Source of the DNA: an uncultured bacterium
GTDB lineage: Bacteria; Patescibacteriota; Minisyncoccia; Phycocordibacterales; UBA918
DNA: 5,882 nucleotides
Assembly (NCBI GenBank): GCA_913046815.1
Contig: CAJWTE010000034.1
Coordinates: 1 to 5,882 of the forward strand
Direction: 5' to 3'
Shown here: one piece after another, positions 1 through 5,183 of the stretch
Layout: each line of letters starts with the position of its first letter
Position numbering within the stretch: the first letter of the stretch is position 1
Made by a program: the position numbers and the translations under genes
The notes under the pieces: model-generated
Database searches by the model: none
Told to the model about the DNA's origin: nothing
The model's input: the letters and a program-made list of their open reading frames with translations, nothing else

Positions 1-4
1 AATT

Positions 5-61
5 AAAAAACGTCCGAGTGAAAAAACAACTTCGTTGTTTTTTCACTCGGACGATCTTTTT
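5..61. terminator. Bidirectional intrinsic terminator hairpin
   Basis: A perfect 20-bp stem pairs 11-30 with 34-53 around a 3-nt TTC loop. On the minus strand it is followed by six T residues (complement of 5-10), so it can end the dnaE transcript about 140 nt after its stop codon. On the plus strand it is followed by ATC and a T5 run (57-61), so it can also end a gene entering from the left edge. The inner part of the stem is A/T-rich (AAAAAACAAC against GTTGTTTTTT) and the outer part G/C-rich. The structure is read directly; the terminator role is inferred from the flanking T runs. Confidence 0.8.
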
Positions 62-195
62 GACCGCGGTTCCACCGAGCTTCCCGACATATGATGCCAG
101 ACACTCTCGCTACAGATTAGTCGAAATTTCGAACGTAATTGCGACCGCAATTGCGTCGATAGTTGGTAGCTATCGCAATCTCTATCATTTGTATA
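62..195 (-). other. dnaE 3' untranslated region with small inverted repeats
   Basis: No gene is supported here. Between the dnaE stop and the terminator hairpin lie short nested inverted repeats: AATTGCG (137-143) with CGCAATT (146-152), CGATAG (157-162) with CTATCG (170-175), and the small palindrome CGAAATTTCG (122-131). ATTGCG occurs directly at 138-143 and 150-155, and CGCAAT at 174-179 is its complement, so alternative foldings are possible. On the minus strand this would be the 3' untranslated region of the dnaE mRNA. No function can be assigned from sequence. Confidence 0.4.
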
Positions 196-3100
196 TTAAG
201 CCTGTATAGCTGGGCTGTCAATTGCTTCTGTTAATTTATTTTGTTCCGGACTTAATGATTTTATCTTGTCCACCAAAATACTAGGCTCATCGTTGCGGAT
301 ATTGAGCTTACCTTTCACCGCTACACAGCTTCCTGGTACCAGCAACTCTCTGTTGGCTTGAAAGACACTAGGGAAGGCAACCATTTCTATATCGTCTCTT
401 TTGTTTGCCAATTTGACAAAAGCCATCCTTTCGCCTTTTTTCGTTAAAAGCTCACGGACAGTTTCTATCATGCCGGCTGTGACTACCGGTATGCCATTGC
501 GACCGTCTTCTTTAATAATTCCAATATCGCCTCGTTTTTGTAATTCATCTACATACTGATCTAATGGGTGACCGGATACATATACGCCCAATAACTCTTT
601 TTCCCAAAGGAGTTTTTGTTCGGTACCAGTTTGTTGCGCTTCTTCCAGAGTCAATTCATTAACGGTACTGTCTATGCCACCAAACAAAGAATCTTGCCCG
701 CTAATTTTGCCGCTAGATCTTTCCTTGTTATAGGCGAGCATGTTTTCTATATTTGCGTAGAGTTTACCTCTTTCTTCAAATTGACTAAGAGCACCAGTCA
801 TGACGAGTGCTTCTAGCGATTTCTTATTTAGATTTTTATCTTGAACGCGGGAGAGAAAATCTGCCAAGGAAGTGAAAGGTCCATTTTCTTTTCTCTCTGT
901 GATGATGACGTCGGCTATTCCAGCACCAAAGTTTTTTATAGTCGTGAGCCCAAACCGAATCTGATTTTTACCAGCTACAACGGTGAAGTCAGCAAAGCTT
1001 TCGTTGATATCCGGAGGTAAGACTTCGATACCCATTCTTTCACACTCATGAATAATCTCTGAAATTTTTTCAGTGTCTCCTGAGTCAGCTGTTAGTACAG
1101 CTGACATATACTCCACTGGAAAGTTGGCCTTCATATAAGCGGTTTGATAGGCAACTAAGCCGTAGCTAGCCGCGTGGGCCTTGTTGAATCCATAGGCAGC
1201 AAAAGGTTCGATAAGTTGCCAGAGCTGTAGAGCCTTGTTCTCACTCATGCCGTGAGCTACCAAGCCCTCAAGTAGTTTGTCCTTTTCGGCAGCCATCACC
1301 TCTGGAATTTTCTTTCCCATTGCTTTACGTAACTTATCAGCTTCCAGCCAAGAGTAGCCGGCTAGTTTGATTGAAGTCATCATAACGTCATCTTGATAAG
1401 TAATCACTCCAAAAGAACGGTCGAGGATATCTTCCATACGTGGATCGAGGTAAGAAACGAGGGTTGGATTATGTTTGCGTTCAATGTACTGAGGAATTGA
1501 TTCCATCGGGCCCGGTCGGTAGAGAGCCACCATGGCGTTAATATCATGAATCGTAGTTGGCTGCAGTTGTCTTAGGAAAGCCGTCATCCCGGTACCGTTG
1601 AGCTGAAAAAGCCCCATAGTCTCACCACGCGCCAACATCTCAAAAGTTTTTTTGTCGTCTAGTGGGATGTGTTCTATATCAACCTCTACATCTTGTACCT
1701 TTTTTACTCTGCGTACCGCGTCCGCTAGAATAGAAAGGTTTTTGATACCCAAAAAGTCAAACTTCAATAAACCAACCCCATCTTCTCCTACAGACCTCAT
1801 TTCATATTGGGTAATGTATTTGCCAGTTTTCTGGTCGAGTTGAATTGGGACGAATTGATCCAGCGGTTCTGGTGCTATCACCACACCAGCAGCATGTACT
1901 CCTACATGTCGCGCACGCCCCTCTATCTTTTGTGCCAAATCTATTACTTCACGCGACTCAGTATCTTTCTTATAAAGTTTCTTTAGTTCCGGTTCTATCT
2001 CCAGAGCCTTTTTGATTGTCATAGGGAAGCCTTGGCTACCCATAGGAATCAACTTGGCAATCGTATCTCCCACTGAGTATGAATGTCCGAGTGCTCTAGC
2101 CACATCTCGGACCGCAGCGCGTGCCATCATGGTTCCGAAGGTGCCGATCTGCGCTACTTTATCGTGGCCGTATTTATCTTTGGTGTATTCGATAATTTCG
2201 TCCCGTCGGTTATCTGCATAGTCCATATCAATGTCGGGTGCGGAAGGTCGTTCGGGGTTCAGAAAACGTTCAAAGGGAAGTTTGTAGTCTAGAGGGTCTA
2301 CATTGGTAATTCCCAGTACATAGGTAGTGTATGAGCCGGCTACTGAACCACGAATGGTGGTAAGAATCTTGCGTGAGCGGGCTTCGTTCAATAAGTCTCC
2401 TACTACCAAAAAGTATTTTGCATAACCTTTGTTTTTAATGACCTCCAGTTCATACTCAAGCCTTTTTTTTACTACTGGGTCGTTGATATCGTGCCCACGC
2501 CAGGCGACACCGGCTATCGCTTGCTCCCGCAGTTCATCATCCGGTTCTTTTCCGCTTTCTATTATATAGTCAGGAAACTTCCAAGCGTCTTGTCCTAAAA
2601 CAATCTCAACATTGCAGGCGTCGGCTATCTTGACGGTGTTCTCCAACGCTTCCGGAATATCCTTAAACTTTTCAACCATCTCAGCTGTAGTTTTGAAGGA
2701 GAAGTCCTCTGTCCTATCTACACTCGTGTCCACACTGCCGCCATTTTGAATTTTGATCATCACTTCTCTGGCCATGGCATCATTTTTATCCATATAGTAG
2801 ATATCTTGAGTGGCTACCAAAGGCACGCTAGACTTTTTGCTAAGTTCCTTTATTTTTTCTTGTGTCTCGTTGTGATCAAGTATTTCTGGGTGGTCAGTTA
2901 TTTCCAGGTAAAGGTTATCTTTAAATATTTTCCTATACCAATCCAGTTCGGCTTCGGCTCTTTCTTGGTCGTTGTTTTTGAGGTGGAGAGTGGTCTCACC
3001 TGAAAACGACGGGATAATACAGATGATATTCTGCCCATATTTCTCCAGTAGGTCGTGGTCAATGCGTGGACGATAATAAAAACCTTCGGTGTTGGAGAGA

Positions 3101-3438
3101 GTCACCATTTTTATTAGGTTTTTATAACCGTCATTATTTTTAGCCAAAAGAACAAGGCGTGCTCTTGGTTTGTCTATTCCAGTTTCCTTATCAAAGCGAC
3201 TGCGTGGAGCAAGGAAGGCGTCTATTCCTATAATCGGCTTGACTTCTTCATTGGTGCAAGCTTGATAAAAATCTATTGCACCATAGAGAGCTCCATTGTC
3301 GGTAATAGCCATAGCGGTTTGACCATCTGCCCTGGCGGCTTTAGCTAGCTCTTTCGGGGTAGGGATGGCGTTTAGGAGCGAAAAATGTGAGTGTACATGC
3401 AGGTGTACGAAATCGGTTACTTTCGGTCTTTCAGCCAT
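196..3438 (-). CDS. dnaE: DNA polymerase III subunit alpha (DnaE)
   Basis: Replicative DNA polymerase catalytic subunit, cytoplasmic, of the bacterial C family; 1080 aa against 1160 in E. coli. Order: PHP domain (about 9-230) with HLHVHS at 12-17; palm with RGSVAGS (363-369), PDIDMD carrying the aspartates D402/D404/D406, and the third catalytic aspartate in KFDFLG (D561); fingers with the LYRPGPMESIPQYI block (639-652) and YQDDVM (681-686); FNKAHAASYGLVAYQTAYMKA (751-771); a helix-hairpin-helix region (about 800-885); a likely beta-clamp binding motif QDSLF (915-919); and an OB fold (about 985-1062). The PHP site is degenerate: the usual TDHG reads TDNG (N48) and the usual NDxHY reads QDIYY (Y214), so metal-dependent PHP nuclease activity is doubtful. 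The start is the ATG next to the PHP motif, 8 nt after a TATAAT box; no Shine-Dalgarno is visible. Stop is TAA. It diverges from rnhB. Confidence 0.97.
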   Translation of the reverse strand: MAERPKVTDFVHLHVHSHFSLLNAIPTPKELAKAARADGQTAMAITDNGALYGAIDFYQACTNEEVKPIIGIDAFLAPRSRFDKETGIDKPRARLVLLAKNNDGYKNLIKMVTLSNTEGFYYRPRIDHDLLEKYGQNIICIIPSFSGETTLHLKNNDQERAEAELDWYRKIFKDNLYLEITDHPEILDHNETQEKIKELSKKSSVPLVATQDIYYMDKNDAMAREVMIKIQNGGSVDTSVDRTEDFSFKTTAEMVEKFKDIPEALENTVKIADACNVEIVLGQDAWKFPDYIIESGKEPDDELREQAIAGVAWRGHDINDPVVKKRLEYELEVIKNKGYAKYFLVVGDLLNEARSRKILTTIRGSVAGSYTTYVLGITNVDPLDYKLPFERFLNPERPSAPDIDMDYADNRRDEIIEYTKDKYGHDKVAQIGTFGTMMARAAVRDVARALGHSYSVGDTIAKLIPMGSQGFPMTIKKALEIEPELKKLYKKDTESREVIDLAQKIEGRARHVGVHAAGVVIAPEPLDQFVPIQLDQKTGKYITQYEMRSVGEDGVGLLKFDFLGIKNLSILADAVRRVKKVQDVEVDIEHIPLDDKKTFEMLARGETMGLFQLNGTGMTAFLRQLQPTTIHDINAMVALYRPGPMESIPQYIERKHNPTLVSYLDPRMEDILDRSFGVITYQDDVMMTSIKLAGYSWLEADKLRKAMGKKIPEVMAAEKDKLLEGLVAHGMSENKALQLWQLIEPFAAYGFNKAHAASYGLVAYQTAYMKANFPVEYMSAVLTADSGDTEKISEIIHECERMGIEVLPPDINESFADFTVVAGKNQIRFGLTTIKNFGAGIADVIITERKENGPFTSLADFLSRVQDKNLNKKSLEALVMTGALSQFEERGKLYANIENMLAYNKERSSGKISGQDSLFGGIDSTVNELTLEEAQQTGTEQKLLWEKELLGVYVSGHPLDQYVDELQKRGDIGIIKEDGRNGIPVVTAGMIETVRELLTKKGERMAFVKLANKRDDIEMVAFPSVFQANRELLVPGSCVAVKGKLNIRNDEPSILVDKIKSLSPEQNKLTEAIDSPAIQA
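1084..1105. repeat. 9-bp perfect hairpin inside dnaE
   Basis: GTCAGCTGT (1084-1092) pairs perfectly with ACAGCTGAC (1097-1105) around a 4-nt loop. It lies within the coding sequence for the VLTADSGDT stretch of DnaE (about residues 781-789). It is shorter than the rnhB hairpins and could be chance in a 3.2-kb gene. Confidence 0.4.
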
Positions 3439-3445
3439 AATGACG

Positions 3446-3451
3446 TATTAT
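3446..3451 (+). promoter_or_regulatory. rnhB promoter -10 box overlapping the dnaE -10
   Basis: TATTAT on the plus strand ends 8 nt before the rnhB ATG (AGCAAAAT between), the same spacing as for dnaE on the other strand. TATTATA (3446-3452) is close to its own reverse complement, TATAATA, so one box can serve both directions. There is no TGn extension on this strand and no clear -35, so this side is probably weaker. No Shine-Dalgarno precedes the ATG, which fits a leaderless rnhB mRNA. Confidence 0.45.
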
Positions 3452-3455
3452 AGCA
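3447..3455 (-). promoter_or_regulatory. dnaE promoter, extended -10 box (leaderless start)
   Basis: Read on the minus strand, the sequence is TGCTATAAT: a perfect TATAAT hexamer preceded by the TGn extended -10 motif. The next 8 nt are ACGTCATT and then the dnaE ATG. Transcription starting 6-7 nt after the hexamer would begin within 1-2 nt of the ATG, so the mRNA should be leaderless. No good -35 hexamer is present at 16-18 bp spacing, where the DNA is already rnhB coding sequence; extended -10 promoters often lack one. The boxes are seen; the start site is inferred. Confidence 0.65.
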
Positions 3456-3459
3456 AAAT

Positions 3460-4050
3460 ATGAAAAAATGCGTGGTAGGTATAGATGAGGTTGGCCGAGG
3501 GCCTCTGGCTGGTCCGGTAGCAGTAGGAGTGGTGGTGGTTCCAGAAGGTTTTGATTGGAGTTTGTTACCCGGAGTAACGGATTCTAAACAGCTAACAGCA
3601 GAGAAACGGGAAGAGATTTATAAAGCTGCCCGGCGGCTAAAAGCCGCCGGGCAGCTAGACTACGCGGTATCTATGGTATCGGCAAGTGTTATTGATAAGA
3701 AAGGGATAGTAACAGCTATCAACTTAGCGATGAGTAGATCACTAAAAAAACTTACTGTCGGTGATAGTTGTCTACTCAAGCTAGATGGAGGACTTAAAGC
3801 TCCGGCTAACTTTCAAGATCAAAAGACAATTATCAAAGGTGACGCCAAAGTGAAAGAAATAGGGCTGGCTTCGATAGTGGCTAAAGTAGAGAGGGATAGA
3901 TATATGGTGCGTAAATCGGCTCCGCCGATTTACGCACCATATAAATGGCACGAGAACAAAGGCTATGGCACCAAGGTACATAGAAAAGCTATTAGAAAGC
4001 AGGGACTAACAGAGCTTCATCGGGTAACTTTTTGTAGAAATATTATTTAG
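3460..4050 (+). CDS. rnhB: Ribonuclease HII
   Basis: Cytoplasmic endonuclease that cuts the RNA strand of RNA-DNA hybrids and 5' of single ribonucleotides left in DNA, starting ribonucleotide excision repair. 196 aa, close to the 198 of E. coli. Motifs in order: GIDEVGRGPLAGPV (7-20) with D9 and E10 and the GRG substrate-sensing loop; DSKQL (41-45); LKLDGG with D109; KGDAK (126-130); LASIVAKVERDR (136-147) with D146; NKGYGTKVHRKAI (166-178). The DEDD active site (D9, E10, D109, D146) is therefore complete. The start ATG lies just before the first motif and 8 nt after a -10 box, without a Shine-Dalgarno. The stop is TAG. The odd point is two long perfect hairpins inside the frame (3624-3656 and 3901-3943); the second codes a YMVRKSAPPIYAPY segment about two residues longer than the E. 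coli equivalent, between D146 and the KGYGT motif. Confidence 0.96.
   Translation: MKKCVVGIDEVGRGPLAGPVAVGVVVVPEGFDWSLLPGVTDSKQLTAEKREEIYKAARRLKAAGQLDYAVSMVSASVIDKKGIVTAINLAMSRSLKKLTVGDSCLLKLDGGLKAPANFQDQKTIIKGDAKVKEIGLASIVAKVERDRYMVRKSAPPIYAPYKWHENKGYGTKVHRKAIRKQGLTELHRVTFCRNII
3624..3656. repeat. 15-bp perfect hairpin within rnhB coding sequence
   Basis: AGCTGCCCGGCGGCT (3624-3638) is the exact reverse complement of AGCCGCCGGGCAGCT (3642-3656), with a 3-nt AAA loop. It is far more G/C-rich than its surroundings and is translated in frame as AARRLKAAGQL (residues 56-66). No T run follows on either strand, so it does not look like an ordinary terminator. Confidence 0.9.
3901..3943. repeat. 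20-bp perfect hairpin within rnhB coding sequence
   Basis: The arm 3901-3920 (begins TATATGGTGCG) is the exact reverse complement of 3924-3943 (ends CGCACCATATA), with a 3-nt TCC loop. It is translated in frame as YMVRKSA from the first arm and loop edge, then PPIYAPY from the second (residues 148-161). The arm and loop sizes equal those of the hairpin at 11-53, but the sequences are unrelated. No terminal T run is present. Confidence 0.92.
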
Positions 4051-4057
4051 TTAATTT

Positions 4058-4154
4058 TAATCAGCAAGGCTGTTTCCTTTACACGCTCGGATGTTTACAT
4101 AGTTCTGCAGGCCTTCAACCCCCGCGGATGCAAAAGAAACAGCCTTGCTGATTA
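4058..4154. repeat. 97-nt inverted-repeat element after rnhB
   Basis: The arms 4058-4076 (TAATCAGCAAGGCTGTTTC) and 4136-4154 are exact 19-bp reverse complements; after one mismatch (4077/4135) three more pairs follow (TTT/AAA). The 51-nt interior (4081-4131) is non-coding and contains CTGCAG, AGGCCT and CCGCGG palindromes. Each arm carries its own mini-hairpin (CAGC-3 nt-GCTG), so arms could fold alone or together. It begins 7 nt after the rnhB stop; TTTATTTTT at 4159-4167 follows the right arm after GGCC, so an unusual rnhB terminator is one reading. Others are a small structured RNA or a miniature mobile element. No flanking target-site duplication is visible. Confidence 0.85.
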
Positions 4155-4234
4155 GGCCTTTATTTTTCGCGAATGCTCAAACAGGCCAGTTGGTGACGGC
4201 ACTTAATTTAGTGATCATAACTTTATGAAGAGGG

Positions 4235-4262
4235 TGTACAAAACATATAAATGTGTTATTAT
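4235..4262 (+). promoter_or_regulatory. Promoter of the 96-aa small protein gene
   Basis: An extended -10, TGTTATTAT (TGn at 4254-4256 and TATTAT at 4257-4262), is preceded at 16-bp spacing by TGTACA (4235-4240), a 4-of-6 match to the -35 consensus. The predicted start is near 4268-4270, giving a leader of about 50 nt. The stretch 4155-4234 upstream shows no gene or clear site. Confidence 0.6.
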
Positions 4263-4267
4263 CACCA

Positions 4268-4293
4268 GCGGTCTGACCGCCTAGAGCGGTCAG
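4268..4293 (+). promoter_or_regulatory. Structured leader / possible operator with three GCGGTC units
   Basis: At the predicted 5' end of the mRNA, GCGGTC (4268-4273), its complement GACCGC (4275-4280) and a second GCGGTC (4286-4291) lie in a row. The stable fold is an 8-bp stem, CTGACCGC (4273-4280) with GCGGTCAG (4286-4293), loop CTAGA. The first copy competes for the same middle strand (GCGG 4268-4271 with CCGC 4277-4280). It could be an operator for a dimeric repressor or a folding switch upstream of the ribosome-binding site; the sequence does not decide. Confidence 0.4.
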
Positions 4294-4306
4294 TTTATGT
4301 ACAACT

Positions 4307-4311
4307 AGGGG
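4307..4311 (+). promoter_or_regulatory. Shine-Dalgarno of the 96-aa gene
   Basis: AGGGG (in CTAGGGGAAAG) sits 9 nt before the ATG at 4321. It is notable because dnaE, rnhB, rpmF and nusB show no such site. Confidence 0.7.
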
Positions 4312-4320
4312 AAAGAACAA

Positions 4321-4611
4321 ATGAATGCTTTACCGAATGATATGGATATCATGACCAAAGCGATTCAAGAATTGGCAGCGGATGATAATATCGCCCGTAA
4401 ACCAATTTTTAGTTTACAGATAGAGCTTCATAAGCAAGGTATCTGCGGATTTGTTTTGGTTGACCACCTTTGCCGACTTGAAGATGCGGTGAGACAGGGG
4501 GTTATCGAGATGGCTGAGTTGCAGAATAGGGAATACGAAGAATTCTCCTTGGCAGCGGTGGCCTCGGTGTGGGATCCCTACATCAACTGGTTGAAATCTG
4601 GTGGCCGATGA
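4321..4611 (+). CDS. Small acidic protein of unknown function (96 aa)
   Basis: I do not recognise this protein. It is 96 aa, begins MNALPNDMDIM, and has 15 acidic against 9 basic residues. There is no signal peptide and no clear membrane segment; the pattern suggests a soluble, mostly helical protein, with a helix-like acidic stretch around 61-75 (VIEMAELQNREYEEF) and an aromatic C-terminus (VWDPYINWLKSG). Its two cysteines, C42 and C51, are 9 apart and form no known metal motif. Support for its being real: an extended -10 promoter about 60 nt upstream, a structured leader, a Shine-Dalgarno at ideal spacing, a TGA stop followed within 22 nt by a terminator hairpin, and no overlap with other genes. 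It is a single-gene transcription unit. Function unknown; a regulatory or stress role is possible but unsupported. Confidence 0.8.
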   Translation: MNALPNDMDIMTKAIQELAADDNIARKPIFSLQIELHKQGICGFVLVDHLCRLEDAVRQGVIEMAELQNREYEEFSLAAVASVWDPYINWLKSGGR

Positions 4612-4632
4612 ATTCAACCAGACAGAAAAACG

Positions 4633-4656
4633 AACTCGCCTCACAGGGCGAGTTTT
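4633..4656 (+). terminator. Terminator of the 96-aa gene
   Basis: AACTCGCC (4633-4640) pairs with GGCGAGTT (4647-4654) around a 6-nt loop; the T run is TTTT (4653-4656), partly within the stem, then CG. The short T run makes it only moderately strong. A-rich sequence precedes the stem. Confidence 0.65.
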
Positions 4657-4687
4657 CGCATATTAGGGTGGTTTGTCGGTGTATTTA

Positions 4688-4696
4688 TGGTATAAT
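4688..4696 (+). promoter_or_regulatory. Promoter of the ~104-aa small protein gene (extended -10)
   Basis: TGGTATAAT: a perfect TATAAT (4691-4696) with the TGn extension. No good -35 is present at normal spacing. The predicted start is near 4703, giving a leader of roughly 75-85 nt. Confidence 0.7.
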
Positions 4697-4713
4697 ACAC
4701 AAACGCTTCAAGT

Positions 4714-4776
4714 GCAGATCATCCCACAGCCGATATCCTGACTTTATCTTGGTGGATCTGCGAGCAGAATGGGGGG
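4714..4776 (+). promoter_or_regulatory. Leader with inverted repeat and G6 ribosome-binding site
   Basis: GCAGATC (4714-4720) and GATCTGC (4755-4761) are perfect 7-bp complements 34 nt apart; CCAC (4724-4727) with GTGG (4752-4755) is a competing pairing. The ribosome-binding site is GGGGGG (4771-4776), 10 nt beyond the right arm. It lies 3 nt before ATG 4780 but 9 nt before ATG 4786, which decides the start in favour of 4786. Confidence 0.45.
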
Positions 4777-4785
4777 CATATGCAC

Positions 4786-5100
4786 ATGAAAGCCATTGTA
4801 GCCAATGAGGGTGAAGATCCTCCACTTAGCTACAAAGATCTGGCAGACATCGTCGCGAACGTGGCGGAGCTGGCAGAACAACATCCTGGAATGGGTGAAG
4901 AAAGCACTCGTTCAGGCCTTGCCTGGATGAGGGATCTCTATAAAACATTTGATACACCGGCGATGGTAGGGCAATTCGCCCTCGAACAAGCCGGCGTCGA
5001 AATGGGCGACCTGATACCGTACTTTGTTTTCCAGAGTCGTATTAAAGACGCAAGAGATCAACTGAGTGAAGGACGGTCTCACGTGAACGCCCTTCCCTGA
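4786..5100 (+). CDS. Small acidic protein of unknown function (~104 aa)
   Basis: I do not recognise this protein. From ATG 4786 it is 104 aa (MKAIVANEGEDPP...), acidic (17 acidic, 9 basic), with no cysteine, no signal peptide and no membrane segment. Likely helical stretches cover LSYKDLADIVANVAELAEQ and the region ending IKDARDQLSEG. An in-frame ATG at 4780 would add Met-His, but its G6 ribosome-binding site would be only 3 nt away; 4786 has 9 nt, exactly the spacing used by the 96-aa gene upstream. It has its own TATAAT promoter and leader and a strong terminator downstream, so it is an independent unit. No sequence similarity to the 96-aa neighbour is evident beyond a chance NALP. Function unknown. 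Confidence 0.8.
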   Translation: MKAIVANEGEDPPLSYKDLADIVANVAELAEQHPGMGEESTRSGLAWMRDLYKTFDTPAMVGQFALEQAGVEMGDLIPYFVFQSRIKDARDQLSEGRSHVNALP

Positions 5101-5118
5101 CGGTCCTCGGACCCAACT

Positions 5119-5144
5119 GGGCGCCCTTCGGGACGCCCTTTTTT
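5119..5144 (+). terminator. Strong intrinsic terminator with UUCG tetraloop
   Basis: GGGCGCCC (5119-5126) pairs with GGACGCCC (5131-5138) with one C/A mismatch, closed by a C(TTCG)G tetraloop and followed by TTTTTT (5139-5144). It ends the ~104-aa gene and insulates rpmF. A second small hairpin, GGTCC-TC-GGACC (5102-5113), lies between the stop codon and this stem. Confidence 0.92.
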
Positions 5145-5145
5145 C

Positions 5146-5173
5146 TTGCTTATTCTGCTTATTTTGGTATAGT
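5146..5173 (+). promoter_or_regulatory. rpmF promoter (extended -10, near-leaderless)
   Basis: TTGCTT (5146-5151) as -35, 16-bp spacer, and TGGTATAGT (TATAGT at 5168-5173 with the TGn extension). The hexamer ends 10 nt before ATG 5184, so the mRNA leader would be only about 3-5 nt, and there is no Shine-Dalgarno. Confidence 0.65.
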
Positions 5174-5183
5174 TCTGCGCAAT

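Noticed and set aside
18..209. 63-aa plus-strand open frame at the left edge
   Set aside because: It begins inside the terminator hairpin, has no ribosome-binding site, runs through the small inverted repeats and overlaps the dnaE 3' end; the product looks random.
3901..3943. Clean insertion of a palindromic element into rnhB
   Set aside because: The protein is only about two residues longer than E. coli RNase HII here while the hairpin spans 14 codons, so a simple insertion of the whole hairpin does not fit; overwriting by template switch fits better.
3781..3981. Antisense open frame within rnhB, and several plus-strand frames within dnaE
   Set aside because: They are shadows of strongly conserved coding sequence on the other strand, without ribosome-binding sites or recognisable products.
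4058..4154. Integron attC site or IS end
   Set aside because: The conserved attC core triplet context (GTTRRRY with its complement) is absent, the arms are too perfect, and there is no integrase, transposase or target-site duplication.
4569..4808. 79-aa plus-strand frame bridging the two small genes
   Set aside because: It crosses a gene end, a terminator hairpin and the next promoter, and has a Cys/Arg/Ser-rich random composition.
4321..5100. Shared NALP at the N-terminus of the 96-aa protein and the C-terminus of the ~104-aa protein, as a sign of a common origin or a split gene
   Set aside because: Four residues at opposite ends with different codons and no other similarity; best read as chance.
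4321..5100. Toxin-antitoxin pair
   Set aside because: The genes do not overlap, are separated by a terminator and a promoter, and both products are acidic with no recognised toxin or DNA-binding motif.
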